Below, piece after piece: positions 1 through 10,012 of a stretch of DNA of 64,000 bases; within the stretch, counting starts at the first letter, position 1; each line of letters opens with the position of its first letter. A program made the translations under genes and the position numbers. Below the pieces are notes generated by a model. The model worked only from the letters and a program-made list of their open reading frames with translations, ran no database searches and was not told the origin of the DNA. The DNA is taken from positions 3,819,568 through 3,883,567 of the forward strand of contig JAUPFP010000010.1 in NCBI GenBank assembly GCA_036925085.1, in the 5' to 3' direction. This DNA comes from Brachycybe producta. Its lineage: Eukaryota > Arthropoda > Diplopoda > Playtdesmida > Andrognathidae.

Positions 1-800
1 ATTGAAAAGTTCCTCCGGGGCACGTTTTTATGGTGGCCAGGAGAAAGACACAAAAAGAGAGAAAATTCAAAGAAAAAGAGAAGTTTTCTCTAGCAAGAGG
101 AACTCCGCCAGGGGGCGCGTGAGTGCAACCCTCTGGAAGAGAAGAGAAGAGAAGAGAACACAAAAAGATGAGAGAAGGTACAACAATGAGTCACATGGAG
201 CGAAAAACCGCTCCGTTGGCGCTTTTTGAAGAGTGTCCGGTCGATCCAAGATGGCGGCCGGGCTTCAGTGCTGTCCAATGGAGAAAGTTCATGTGATGAT
301 GCATTGAGGTGATGATGATGAAGAAACTGAAGAACATGACTTGGGACATAGAGGGTCCCAAGGGAAACACAAGTGTAAAAACAAAGAACAAAGAAAAGGG
401 GGGACAAGAAAGTCCCACGTGGCTAGAAAAAGTGTGTTTTAAGCTTGTAAGCCCCCTAACAATGAAATAGAGCTAGGGAGAATCTTGCTTGAAAATTAAA
501 GATGAAGAGTGAAGATAATAGGACATTTTAAAAGACACACACGTCCTTTAAAAGCCTATTAATAGATGAATAGATTAGTAGATGAGATTTGTTTGCTCAT
601 CTCATAATGAGACTGCAAACTCCTCTCGGAGAGTAAGAAGAATTTGTTTAAAGTGTTGCCCACGTGGTGTGGGTTTCACTTTGAAAATTAAAGAAGAGTG
701 AAGGTGACAGTGGGTGATTGTAATGGAAACATGAAATACAAAAACACGGACGGAAACACGTGTGTCCAAACGGTTGTCCACTTTCCGAGTGCTAAGCGGT
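1..800. other. No gene seen; GA-rich and AT-rich spacer
   Basis: I see no conserved protein or RNA here. There is a short purine run of AGAAG-type units near 136-160, and the open frames over it translate into Lys/Arg/Glu-rich or Ser/Phe-rich low-complexity peptides typical of such runs. If the LTR at 1373-2060 belongs to a full element, this stretch would be part of its internal region, which extends past the left edge. No gag-like or protease-like motif is visible, so that remains an inference. Confidence 0.5.
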
Positions 801-894
801 CAGCAGACAAAAGTTCGTTCCCACGTGTCTCTAAGGACAGGACACAGAATCGCGCGGTCGACACGTGGTGTGTGTAGCCACAAGTCTCTTTCGC

Positions 895-1272
895 GATTCC
901 ACAAAAACGGTACCATGCGGTTGGCTTTGACGTGATCGAGGGCCTCCATACATGATCCCAACATAAAAAGGCGCCACGCGGTTGGCTTTGACGCTATCGA
1001 GGGCCTCCATACGTGGTTCCAACACAAAGGACGCCGCGCGGTTGGCTTTGACGTGATCGAGGGCCTCCATACGCGGTTTTACAAAGGCGCCACGTGGTCG
1101 ACTTTGACGCTATCGAGGGTCTCCACACGTGGTTCCAACACAAAGGACGCCGCGCGGTTGACTTTGACGTGATCGAGGGTCTCCATACGCGGTTTTACAG
1201 ACAGGCGCCACGCGGTTGACTTTGACGCTATCGAGGGTCTCCATACGTGGCTCCAACATAGAAAGGACGGAC
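895..1272. repeat. 61-bp tandem repeat, six GC-rich copies
   Basis: Six head-to-tail copies, each containing GGTTGGCTTTGACG or GGTTGACTTTGACG followed by ATCGAGGG and CTCCATACG. Copies alternate between GACGTGATCGAG and GACGCTATCGAG, so the larger repeat is a dimer of about 120 bp. The array is markedly more GC- and CpG-rich than the rest of the window. Minus-strand frames through it repeat the same peptide (VKANR, PRMEALDS) and are an artefact of the periodicity. It lies directly inside the primer-site side of the LTR at 1373-2060, so it may be a tandem block in a retrotransposon leader. Confidence 0.85.
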
Positions 1273-1354
1273 GAAGCCTCGTGAGGCACAGTCACGAGAC
1301 TTAGGACAAAGGACGGCTTCTGTTTACAGGTCGGAGAAGGCAGATGGAGCTATA

Positions 1355-1370
1355 CCCCGCACCTCCACCA
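1355..1370 (-). promoter_or_regulatory. Candidate tRNA-Ala primer binding site
   Basis: On the minus strand, two bases after the LTR end, the sequence begins TGGTGGAGGTGCGGGG. This resembles the complement of the 3' end of alanine tRNA including its CCA, with one missing C. Its position right behind the LTR is what a reverse-transcription primer site requires. It suggests that the LTR is a 5' LTR read leftwards, not a solo LTR. The tRNA match is from memory of the family and was not searched. Confidence 0.5.
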
Positions 1371-1372
1371 AA

Positions 1373-2060
1373 TGTGAGCTTTTGACATCAACCAATATTT
1401 TATTACCAACCTTTAGATGACATTTTCTACTTTTCGTTTCTTCTCTGAGCAGTATGACACCTGCACAGAGAAGATCCGAGCTGTAGAGAGAGCTGGATGG
1501 AGATAGATTGTAGTCACTCTTCTGCATGGGGGTGAAATCGATGCAGGAGAGTGGCGGCCATCTCTCTCTCTTCCGGTTGATGCTGATATACATCTTCTCC
1601 ATCGGTATTCCGACCAGAGAAGATGTTGTAGCTGCTGAGAATCGTATAGCTCCTGCCCTATGAAACCTCCGGCCTCTGAAGAGAAGTTATTAGCATAAAG
1701 ACATAGAGACAACGCTACTTCTTATTACAACACTTTTATTCATTCCTTGTAAGAAGTACAGATACAAGGGTGAATAGTAAAATACTAACTGGAAATCCTC
1801 AGGCCCATGATTTGGAATGTATCGCAAAAACAGGCAAAGGAAAGAACTGAGGAACAAAGAGGAACATGGTCCTTTTATACCTTGGACCTGTGTACACCTG
1901 CGAGGTGTAACCAGGTCCAAGTGACCATGGTCCTTTATGTATCAATCCGCCACTTGGGCATGAGTCAGAAAGGTGAGTCAGAGAGGAGGGAGGGACGGTT
2001 GAGAGTTGTTTACCCCCCAGGCTATGGTTTTGGCGGGATCACGATTTACAGGGTGTTACA
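1373..2060 (-). mobile_element. LTR of family A, minus strand
   Basis: Read on the minus strand it begins TGTAACACCCTG and ends AAAAGCTCACA, giving TG...CA termini over 688 bp. A TATA box (GGTATAAAAGG) lies at about 1871-1881, followed by a conserved leader. A second copy at 57363-58035 matches end to end, and partial copies sit at 16976-17393 and 38925-42460. No duplication is visible at its ends, consistent with its being one LTR of a longer element whose internal region runs leftwards. The short open frames within it are shadows. Confidence 0.75.
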
Positions 2061-2064
2061 ATAT

Positions 2065-2861
2065 GTACAAACAAGGACAAAAACCTTTAAGCACGTCGGA
2101 CTTTATTTAAATTTACATTAAATGAACTGGTTTTTTCTCATGGTCAACTTTATGTTGCCCTAAAACCATTAGCCCTAAAATCATTTGCCCCAAATGGACA
2201 TTTGCCCTAAAACCAATGACCCTAAATGGACATTTGCCAAAAAACCATTTGCCCTAAATAGACATTTGCCAAAAAACCATTTGCCGTATAGGACATTTGC
2301 CAAAAAACCATTTGGCCTAAGGATATTTGCCCTAAAGAGACATTTGCCACAAAAAAAACATTTGCCCTAAAGGAACATTTGCCATAAAACCATTTGCTCT
2401 AAAGGGACATTTGCCATAAAACCATTTGCCTTAAAGGGATATTTGCCCTAAAACCATTTGCCTAAAAGGATGCTTACCCTAAAGGAACATCTCCCCTAAA
2501 GAACATTTGCCCTAAAACTGCTTTTTTGTTCTTTTTTATACGGTTTAGTGTCTTTTGGTGGAGTATGTTAAATGGGTTCTGACTGCCACAGGCGCCCAAA
2601 AAATGCCAAATGATGTAAGTTTACACTAATAATTAGGGCAAATGTTCTTTTAGGGCAAGTGGTTTTAGAGCAAGTGCCCCTTTAATGCAAATAACTAGGC
2701 AAATGTCCCTTTAGGACAAATGGCTTCAGGGCAAGTGTCTTTAGGGCAAATATTCCACACCCATTTATAATGAAGTATTGGAATAAAATAGTTAAATAAT
2801 TTTAGTAGCAAAATTAAACTAGAATTTGACTCCCATCATTTATGACGGGTTTCCCCACTAG
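2065..2861 (+). mobile_element. Helitron-like non-autonomous element, interrupted
   Basis: Starts with TACAAACAAGGACAAAAACC and ends with a hairpin (CCATCATTTATGACGGG, stem slightly mutated) followed by CCCCACTAG and T. The same left segment and the same right segment (AATGAAGTATTGGAATAAAA) are found together at 52077-52365, where they lie only about 100 bp apart. The extra sequence here is the foldback element at 2157-2757. No coding capacity. Confidence 0.6.
2157..2757. repeat. Foldback element, 17-bp tandem arms (copy 1)
   Basis: The left arm (2157-2515) is a degenerate array of ATTTGCCCTAAA-type units. The right arm (2633-2757) is the same unit in inverse orientation (TTTAGGGCAAATG). Between them is a unique core of about 120 bp containing GTGGAGTATG and GATGTAAGTTTACAC. 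The same core, inverted, and the same arms occur at 25880-26445, so this is a dispersed element and not a local satellite. It sits inside the Helitron-like copy at 2065-2861. The Lys/Pro/His-rich frame across it is an artefact. Confidence 0.8.
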
Positions 2862-2869
2862 TATTATTA

Positions 2870-3018
2870 ATTTATTATATTTAAGTATTAATTCAATATT
2901 TTCAGATTATTAACTGAATAAATTGAATTCGACATTTTGTTTGTTTGCCCTTCACAGGGCTCTGTAGAACACATTATTTAAATGCATATAAATTATCAGG
3001 TGTGTGTACTAGGTATTA
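2870..3018 (+). repeat. Inverted-repeat partner of 5639-5783
   Basis: About 140 bp containing GAATTCGACATTTTGTTTG, CTTCACAGGGCTCTGTAG and GTGTGTACTAGGTATTA. The region 5639-5783 is its reverse complement with scattered differences. The spacing of about 2.6 kb would fit terminal inverted repeats of a DNA transposon since invaded by other repeats, or simply two inverted copies of one MITE. Confidence 0.65.
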
Positions 3019-3187
3019 GGAAGATTTCAAAGTGCCATGGATATAAAAGGAGCGCTATAGGGGGCGCTGCTGTTGTTGTTAACTACTATAAGTTGTTATG
3101 TAATGATTTATTGTATTTATTCGATTGCTTTTTTTTCTCTTGTTTCTAAATCTTTTATACCTCGGAGTGATGGGCAATATTAGGCAA

Positions 3188-3560
3188 CTAGTGGGGTAAC
3201 CCGTCATAAATGACGGGAGCAAAATTCACAGGCAATTGTGCCCAGCATTAGAATTTTTTTTCTTCCGCCCTTTTATGCTGTCAGACCAAGTAACAAACCC
3301 AACAACCCAATTCATAAAAGGGCGGAGCAAAAAAAATTCTAGTTTAATTTTGCTCCCCTCCTTCCCTCTACACTTTCCAACCTTTTCCCCTCTCCAATTT
3401 AATATATCATGGGGTTCTTGGATGGGAAGATTGCAACATATAGTTGACCTTGAGAGAAAAAAAACGGTTCATTTATTCATTTAAATTTATATAAATTTAT
3501 ATAACCGACGGTGGTTCAAGGGTTAAAAACGTTACTCACATGAAAAGGACAGACCTGGCT
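3188..3560 (-). mobile_element. Helitron-like element, minus strand
   Basis: Reads from the left as A, then CTAGTGGGGTAACCCG with the hairpin CCCGTCATAAATGACGGG, i.e. the 3' end is at the left. It then carries AGGCAATTGTG, an inverted pair of AAAGGGCGG modules, a pyrimidine tract, the CAACATATAGTTGACC segment and a right end at AGACCTGG. It abuts the next copy at 3574 through a short TA run. The Phe/Ser/Pro-rich frames are shadows of the pyrimidine tract. Confidence 0.65.
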
Positions 3561-3573
3561 TAATATATATATA

Positions 3574-3971
3574 CTAGTGGGGTAACCCGTCATAAATGAC
3601 GGGAGCAAAATTCACAGGCAATTGTGCGCATGCGCGTCGTTTTATTCTTTTTTTACTCTTTTCATTTCAATTTCAGTCACCCGCGCCCACTTCTCTCTGT
3701 CTCTCCCCTTCTACACTTTCCAACCTTTTCCCCTCACCCCTCCCACTTTTCTCTCTCTCTTTCCCCTTCTACACTTTCCAACCTTTTCCCCTCACCCCCT
3801 CCCACTTTTCTCTCCCTCTCTCTCGCCCTTCTACACTTTCCAAAGGAAGAGTTCAACATATAGTTGACCTTGAGAAAAAAACGGTTCATTTATTCAAATT
3901 TTTATAAATTCCGACGTGCTTCAACGGTTTTGTTACTCCACACACACACACACACACACACAGACCTGGGA
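3574..3971 (-). mobile_element. Helitron-like element with triplicated pyrimidine module
   Basis: 3' end CTAG at 3574-3577 preceded by A; 5' end reads TCCCAGGTCTG on the minus strand, flanked by A. It contains GCGCATGCGCG near 3625, then three tandem copies of a roughly 50-bp C/T module (CTACACTTTCCAACC plus CTCCCACTTTTCTC). These are followed by AGTTGACCTTGAGAAAA, ATTCCGACGTGCTTCAA and a (CA)n run. No coding capacity. Both ends fit insertion between A and T. Confidence 0.7.
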
Positions 3972-4596
3972 TATTATATATATAATTTTGCGAAAAACCG
4001 TTTTTAAAAATATTTCTATAGACTTTCAAAATATGAATTGTATCTCCTGATGAAGAAAACAAAATAAACCTATCTTCAGAAGAGGCGCAAAAGTCCCAAT
4101 AGCATACACAACTTGCAAACTCGGAACTGGGGTGGGGGGGGCGTCTTCTTTTTTTTTTCTGTTGGGTCATTCATTGTTTTTGTTGGGTCGTTATCAATTC
4201 GTTGCCATGGCGACCCAACGGAAAACGTTATATCTATCAGAGTAGTATATTCGTAGTGCTATTGAGGGCTTTCACTTCCCTTCGTAGTGTTTATATGGAA
4301 TAAATACAGATTACAAAAGTAAATTAATTTTGTTTTCTTAATCATAACATATGTTTTATATTTTAATTAAAACGTTAAAAATATATTTTTAATATCTTAC
4401 ATGATAACAGACTTTTTTGGAATGATTTCTGCCAGTGGAACCCTCGTGCTGGATGATCTTCACTGGGAATCACTAGCAAACCGTTGAGCTGAGCAAAGTC
4501 TTGCCCTTCTTGAACGCTTGTTCGCTCCAGAGATCAGAGCATTGTTAATTTTGTAATTCTTACTTGAAACCCCTCTTTAAGTACACGTAATATGAA

Positions 4597-4795
4597 ATCG
4601 GGATGAACAGAAGTTGGCTCCGCCCTTTTTATGACGAACGCAACTTCTAATTGGTTGGTTATGTAGACTGACGTCACATGCTCCGCCCTTTTTAATGTGG
4701 AACCACACAACAAACCAATTAGAAGTTGAAGGTCGTCATTAAAAGGGCGGAGTCAACTTCTGTTTGTCCAGATTTCTAATTGCCTGTCCTTTTAA
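4597..4795. mobile_element. GGCAATTAG-family inverted-repeat MITE
   Basis: A 200-bp palindromic unit: CAGAAGTTGGCTCCGCCC at the left and GGGCGGAGTCAACTTCTG at the right, followed by TTTCTAATTGCC. Internal inverted CCGCCCTTTTTATGACG modules are shared with the Helitron-like copies. Related copies are at 57188-58065 (split by an LTR) and 62338-62410 (half). Non-coding. Confidence 0.7.
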
Positions 4796-4922
4796 GTAGA
4801 CATGTCACATGGGCATCCTTAGAAATAGGAGCTAGAACTGATGCATATTCGTGGTCTTTCTTTCCAAATGTATTTAAGACTATAGAATTCACCTCCAGTG
4901 CATTAGTTATGTTTTAGGACGA

Positions 4923-5190
4923 ATGCCAATGTTTGAACATTGTTTGGTGGCACATGTATCTGATGAAGTTAACTGATTTTTAATTTTTTAAATTGTATTA
5001 ATGACTTATTTTAAAGAGACCATTACCTCCAGAAATTTCTTGTCAAAATATTGTCAAGAATTATTCAACGATTACCAAAAACGATTTTTAAAATTTAAAA
5101 TAAGTCATTAATATTTAAAAAAATTAAAAAAAGTTGACTTCATGTAAAATGAACTTTATCAGATAGATGCGCCACCAAACAACAGACATT
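4923..5190. repeat. AT-rich palindromic MITE
   Basis: The left arm GTTTGGTGGCACATGTATCTGATGAAG, read in parts, recurs inverted at 5155-5180 as ATCAGATAGATGCGCCACC. Inner segments with ATTAATGACTTATTTTAA also pair. A third copy of the inner segment (TTTTAAAATTTAAAAATCG, then GACAATATTTTG) lies at 5450-5545, so the region holds at least one and a half copies. Non-coding. Confidence 0.6.
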
Positions 5191-5449
5191 GGCAACAAAA
5201 TTTAATATTTGAATTTAACAGAATATAATACAGAATTTAATATTTGAATTATTCCACGTGGAAGGTTGTATTACATTGAATAGGAATAGGGAATATCTAT
5301 TATCATTAAGGAATTCTGGAAATGTGAGGTGACAACCTTTGCCACAAAAATGGGGTTGGGGGGAGACTTTCGTTTTTGGAAATTTAAAATTTCGGCGTTT
5401 GGTGACTCAGGAAAAGTCACTTCATTTTCAAGTTTTTTATGGTTTTATT

Positions 5450-5550
5450 GACTTATTTTAAAATTTAAAAATCGTTTTGGTAATCATTGAGTAAGTCTTG
5501 ACAATATTTTGAAAAGAAATTTCTGACGGTAATTGGTCTCTTTAAGAAAA
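5450..5550. repeat. Partial third arm of the 4923-5190 palindrome
   Basis: Contains AATCGTTTTGGTAATCATTG, GACAATATTTTG and GGTAATTGGTCTCTTTAAG, which match the segments near 5020-5100 in inverse orientation. Flanking DNA is AT-rich with nothing else recognisable. Confidence 0.5.
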
Positions 5551-5638
5551 AAATTGAAAGTTTTAGAAACTAGAAGAGTAGTTCAATTGAACTCTTAAAC
5601 TCTTTTAATAGATTAGCTCTATTTCAATTTAGCTCAAA

Positions 5639-5783
5639 AGGCCTACACACCTGATTATTTAAATGCATTTAAATAATAAACGTGTTCTACAGAGCCCTGT
5701 GAAGGACAAACAAACAATATGTCGAATTCAATTTAATTCAGTTAATAATCTGAAAATATTGAGTAATACTTAAATATAATTTA
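5639..5783 (-). repeat. Inverted-repeat partner of 2870-3018
   Basis: Reverse complement of 2870-3018: CTACAGAGCCCTGTGAAGG and ATGTCGAATTCAATTTAATT are the clearest shared blocks. From 5790 to 6285 I see only AT-rich DNA with a CACGTGTGTACAAGGTATTA block (about 5923-5942) that echoes the edge of this repeat. Confidence 0.6.
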
Positions 5784-6287
5784 TATAAACTATTGACATA
5801 ATATTGATTTAGTATTTCAATTTAAAATATTAATAATAAAGTCAATTTTTATTTGGTTCATGTCCTTAACTGGATTCCGTATAATTCACCTGAACACATT
5901 TAATTTGAATTCATTTAACTCACGTGTGTACAAGGTATTATCGAACTCCTCCTTTTGTTATTGTTCCTTTCTGACCTGATTTTCTAACATAATGTATATA
6001 AATTAGTCTAAATGTGATCCTATTTTCATTTTAAGAATAGAATTTAAAAATGCATCCACAATCTGAATAATGTTTTAGCAACAAAAAGAATTCCAATATT
6101 AAAAATACCAGGAAAAAAAAAATGCCTAAATTATGAAACAATGAGAGGATGTAGAATGGGTTGGCCTGTTATAAAAAATACAGCCAAGATATACGCAGCT
6201 GTTTACATAGGAGTGTATGCAAAATAACACACTTCACTTAATACACATAGTTATTTCACTTCATTTTATAAAGTGTTTACAGTAAGG

Positions 6288-6440
6288 TATAGAGGCGTAC
6301 TGGGAAAATAACTTAGTCCTCGCATTTTATACTGGATAGGCAATATTTTTTTTTTTTTTGAAAAAAGAACAACCGGCCCAATTGAATACCCTCCCTTATG
6401 GCATTTGTCCGAGCTGCCCCTTTGGCTAGGTACGCCTCTG
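6288..6440. mobile_element. Short MITE with AGAGGCGTAC ends
   Basis: Begins AGAGGCGTACTGGG and ends TAGGTACGCCTCTGG, giving short inverted ends over about 150 bp. A second copy at 30383-30517 shares GGGAAAATAA, CATTTTATACT, GGCAATATTT and GAGCTGCCC. Non-coding; the short minus-strand frame over it is a shadow. Confidence 0.55.
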
Positions 6441-6460
6441 GTAAAGACAGGTAATTCTGC

Positions 6461-6662
6461 CCAACACTAACTTTTCGTTTGCCCCTCCCTGTTATGAGCG
6501 TCAGACCAAATATCAACCAATTAGAAATTGAAAAGGGCAGGGCATGTGACAGACCAAGTAACTAACCAACTTAAAATTGATGACGCTCATAAAAGGGCGG
6601 GGTGTTGGTCTGATGTCACATACCCTGCCCTTTTCAATTTCTAATTGGCGACTTGCTACTTC
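6461..6662. repeat. Inverted GGGCGG/CTAATTGG modules
   Basis: Four inverted modules with GACGCTCATAAAAGGGCGG, GAAATTGAAAAGGGCAGGG and their complements. The same modules occur inside the Helitron-like copies and the GGCAATTAG MITEs, so this is either a member of that pool or a decayed copy. Flanks up to 6772 show nothing else. Confidence 0.5.
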
Positions 6663-6772
6663 AAGTCACTAGTCGCAGACGCTATGCTCAAGAGAGCATG
6701 TATGAAGTTCCAGCTTAAGAGTTCGAAATTCGCCATTTTGAAATAAAATAGTTTTTAGATCAGCATACTGTA

Positions 6773-7135
6773 CTAGTGGGGTAACCCGTCATAAATGACG
6801 GGAGCAAAATTAACAGGCAATTGTGCGCATGCGCGTCGTTTTTCCTTTTTTTACTCCTTTCATTTCAATTTCAGTCACCCCCTCCCCCTTTTTTCCTCCC
6901 TCCACGTTTCTCTCTCCACCCTCTACACTTTCCAACCTTTTCCCCTCTCCAATTTAATATCATTGGGGTTCTTGAATGGGAAGCGTGCAACATATAGTTG
7001 AGCTTGAGAAAAAAAAACAGTTCATTTATTGAAATTTATATAAATTCCGATGTGCTTCAATGGTTGTACAGCGTTATCCCAGAAAGAAAGAAAGATATAT
7101 ACATGTAGAAAGACACACAGAGACACAGACCTGGC
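6773..7135 (-). mobile_element. Helitron-like element, minus strand
   Basis: CTAG at 6773-6776 preceded by A, then the CCCGTCATAAATGACGGG hairpin, AGGCAATTGTGCGCATGCGC, one pyrimidine block, CAACATATAGTTGAGC, and a right end at AGACCTGG near 7134. It differs from its relatives by an AGAAAGAAAG run instead of (CA)n near the 5' end. Confidence 0.65.
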
Positions 7136-7149
7136 AAAATATATATATA

Positions 7150-7357
7150 ATATTTAAGGTGCACATTGCACTTTGAAAACTTAATATTGGACAACTTTAA
7201 ATATGAAAAAATAAACATATTGCCGAGACTGTGTGTTTTTTTTAAAAAAAATTAACGTTTCTTCTTTAACATCGGGTCTATAGGCTCAATAGAAAAACGA
7301 TGTTAGCGCTCTTTGTGGAGATTTTTCGCAGTAATTTTGTGATGTAGCCTCTTAAAG
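7150..7357 (-). mobile_element. Half of the TTAA palindromic element
   Basis: Contains AAGGTGCACATTGCACTTTG, ATATTGGACAACTTTAAATA, AACGATGTTAGCGCTC and ends GATGTAGCCTCTTAA. It matches one arm of the 758-bp palindrome at 23624-24381. It is followed at 7358-7434 by a fragment of the TCGACATGTCGA foldback ending CAGGGCTCCG then TA. The region 7435-7912 has no recognisable feature. Confidence 0.65.
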
Positions 7358-7913
7358 TCGACATGTCGAGAATAAAGTCGGTATGTCAAGAATAAAACAT
7401 TTTTTAAAAAAAAAGTCCTCTGCAGGGCTCCGTAACTGACTGCAGTACAAATCCAATAAGAAAAAAAATGTAACTACAAAAAAAAAACACCTACGAAAAG
7501 CAATTCATATTTCACGTTGTAAAGTTATGTAGGGCTTATGCATTGACAGTTAAGAAAAATAAAAACGAAAGTAAAAGCACGCGCATGCTCACACTGATAA
7601 ATTAAGTGGAAATATAAACCAGCCCAAACATGGATTTTCAATGTGAAACAGTGGCCTACTTTTATAAATGCACCTCTTACACAATAATACAAACATAAAC
7701 ACACACAACGACTTAATTAGGTTATATAAACTTATATATGACTCATCACCATTCACAAAATTGTCTACATATTTATAAACTGACATTTACTGAGACACGT
7801 TTGTGTGGGTGGGTGTTTGTGTGCCTTTAAGGGAATAATTCATTTCTGAAGTGTGAGCCTACCTCAAAGTCCAAGCGCACCAAAAATGCATCTAACATGA
7901 GTATTTATAAACT

Positions 7914-8964
7914 ATGGAGCCCTGCAGAGGATTTTTGCAATGTTTTTTTAATCTCGACATGTCGACTTTATTCTCAACATGTCGACTTTTTCCAGAATCT
8001 CAACATGTCGACTTTTAACCTCGACATGTCGAGATTCTGGAAAAAGTCCGCATGTCGAGATTAAAGTCGTCATCTCGAGAATAAAGTCGACATGCCGAGA
8101 TTAAAGTCGACATGTCCAGAATAAAGTCGACATGCCGAAATTAAAGTCGACATGTCGAGATTCTGGAAAAAAGTCAACATGTTGAGATTCTGGAAAAAAA
8201 GTCGACATGCCGAAATTAAAGTCGACATGTCGAGCTTCTGGAAAAAAGTCAACATGTTGAGATTCTGGAAAAAAAGTCGACATGCCGAAATTAAAATCGA
8301 CATGTCGAGATTCTGGAAAAAAGTCAACATGTTGAGATTCTGGAAAAAAAGTCAACATGTTGAGATTCTGGAAAAAAAGTCGACATGCCGAAATTAAAGT
8401 CGACATGTCGAGCTTCTGGAAAAAAGTCAACATGTTGAGATTCTGGAAAAAAAGTCGACATGCCGAAATTAAAGTCGACATGTCGAGCTTCTGGAAAAAA
8501 GTCAACATGTTGAGATTCTGGAAAAAAGTCAACATGCCGAAATTAAAGTCGACATGTCGAGCTTCTGGAAAAAAAGTCAACATGTTGAGATTCTGGAAAA
8601 AAGTCAACATGCCGAAATTAAAGTCGACATGTCGAGATTCTGGAAAAAAGTCAACATGTTGAGATTTTGGAAAAAAAGTCGACATGCCGAAATTAAAGTC
8701 GACATGTCGAGATTCTGGAAAAAAGTCGACATGTCGAGATTCTGGAAAAAAGTCAACATGTTGAGATTCTGGAAAAAAGTCGACATGCCGAAATTAAAGT
8801 CGACATGTCGAGATTCTGGAAAAAAGTCGACATGTCGAGATTCTGGAAAAAAGTCAACATTGTGAGATTCTGGAAAAAAAGTCGACATGTCGTGAATAAA
8901 ATCGACATGTCGAGAATAAAGTCGACATGACGAGATTCCAGAAAAAGTCCTTTACATCGCTCCA
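7914..8964. repeat. TCGACATGTCGA foldback, large trimeric array
   Basis: Bounded at the left by GGAGCCCTGCAGAGGA and at the right by GTCCTTTACATCGCTCC, which are inverted versions of the family ends. Arms and centre form a higher-order array whose repeat of about 75 bp has three parts: GTCGACATGCCGAAATTAAA, GTCGACATGTCGAG plus CTTCTGGAAAAAA, and GTCAACATGTTGAG plus ATTCTGGAAAAAAA. TCGACATGTCGA and CAACATGTTG are both self-complementary. About ten trimeric copies are present. The Met/Ser/Trp/Lys and Phe/Pro/His/Asp frames are artefacts. Confidence 0.85.
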
Positions 8965-10010
8965 CAATAAACGCATAGATGATGTTCCCAAAATACCAGT
9001 AAAGTGAAAAATAATTGCCACAGGGTTTTTCTTCCCTCATACTTGACGAATCCTGCCATTAATTCTCATTGAATGGCTGCTTTTTTACATCAACACTACT
9101 ATACTGAAGCTAACAAACTAACCTATATACTAGAAGAGCAAAAGCTACCTCCAGAGCTAATAACAGCTAAAACACATTCCTATATTTAATCGATTTATAT
9201 AGATTCATTATGACTTCCGCACTTTTTTTTATTGCAGGCAGGTATAATAAATCCTAACCTCCTCCTCGGGCCCCCCTCCCACAAAAAAAAACCGAAATAA
9301 ATTGTGGATATTAACAAATGGTGAGATCATCACTGGAGAGAAGAAGAAGAAAAAAAAAAGACTTTCGATTTATTTATCATCCAGCACACAAACCACTTCT
9401 ATATAAACCACGGGCTAGAGGCAATAAATTGCTCCACACACACATACAAAATCATCTCATTAAGCAAGCGTTAGCTACACAAGACGAATTTTTCATTAAA
9501 CGCACAGCTTGAAATAATTGCTTGGTTCAAGGTTTTCTAAAGAGCACTTCTCTCATCTTTCTAAACTTCTGGCGATGAACAGACAAAACATCACTGACGG
9601 AAGCAAAAGACTAAGCAAATCAATGAAAAGAAACATCGTCATTATTATTATTATTAGTTTTTTTTTTTGGCGCAGAACTTCAAATATTATTATTGACGTG
9701 ATAGCCCTTTAGGGCCTTATATGTGCTAAGTCTTTAAACATAAAAATGTCATCAATATATAGAGACATTGTGTAGTTTGTACCTGGGGAAAAAACACATA
9801 TAAGTTTACAAAACAAAAATATTTTTTTTCTCTCAAAATCCTAGATCGGCAAATCCGGCATCGGCGCTTCTTCCATACCCCGACCCCCCCCCCCCCCCCC
9901 CCAATATTTTTTTTTATCTAGTGGCGAGCCAAAGCGAGCCACAAACATGACCAACATTTTTTTTTTCAATATAGCACCAAACACATAAACACGTTTGAAA
10001 TTTAAACAGC
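8965..10010. other. Unassigned AT-rich DNA with homopolymers
   Basis: No protein match. The Arg/Lys-rich frames at 9318-9712 have no domain I recognise. There is a poly-C run of about 19 at 9884-9902 and several T runs of 8-10, and the spacer is otherwise unremarkable. A short (ATT)n lies near 9640-9660. Confidence 0.5.
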
Positions 10011-10012
10011 TG

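Noticed and set aside
3596..3907. Ser/Phe/Pro-rich secreted-looking peptides, repeated at 6795, 21684, 24997, 44691 and 51283
   Set aside because: All are translations of the C/T module of the Helitron-like elements, in three frames at once. Hydrophobicity comes from TTT/CTC codons.
8070..9040. Met/Ser/Trp/Lys and Phe/Pro/His/Asp repeat proteins
   Set aside because: Frames through the TCGACATGTCGA array; the unit drives the apparent conservation.
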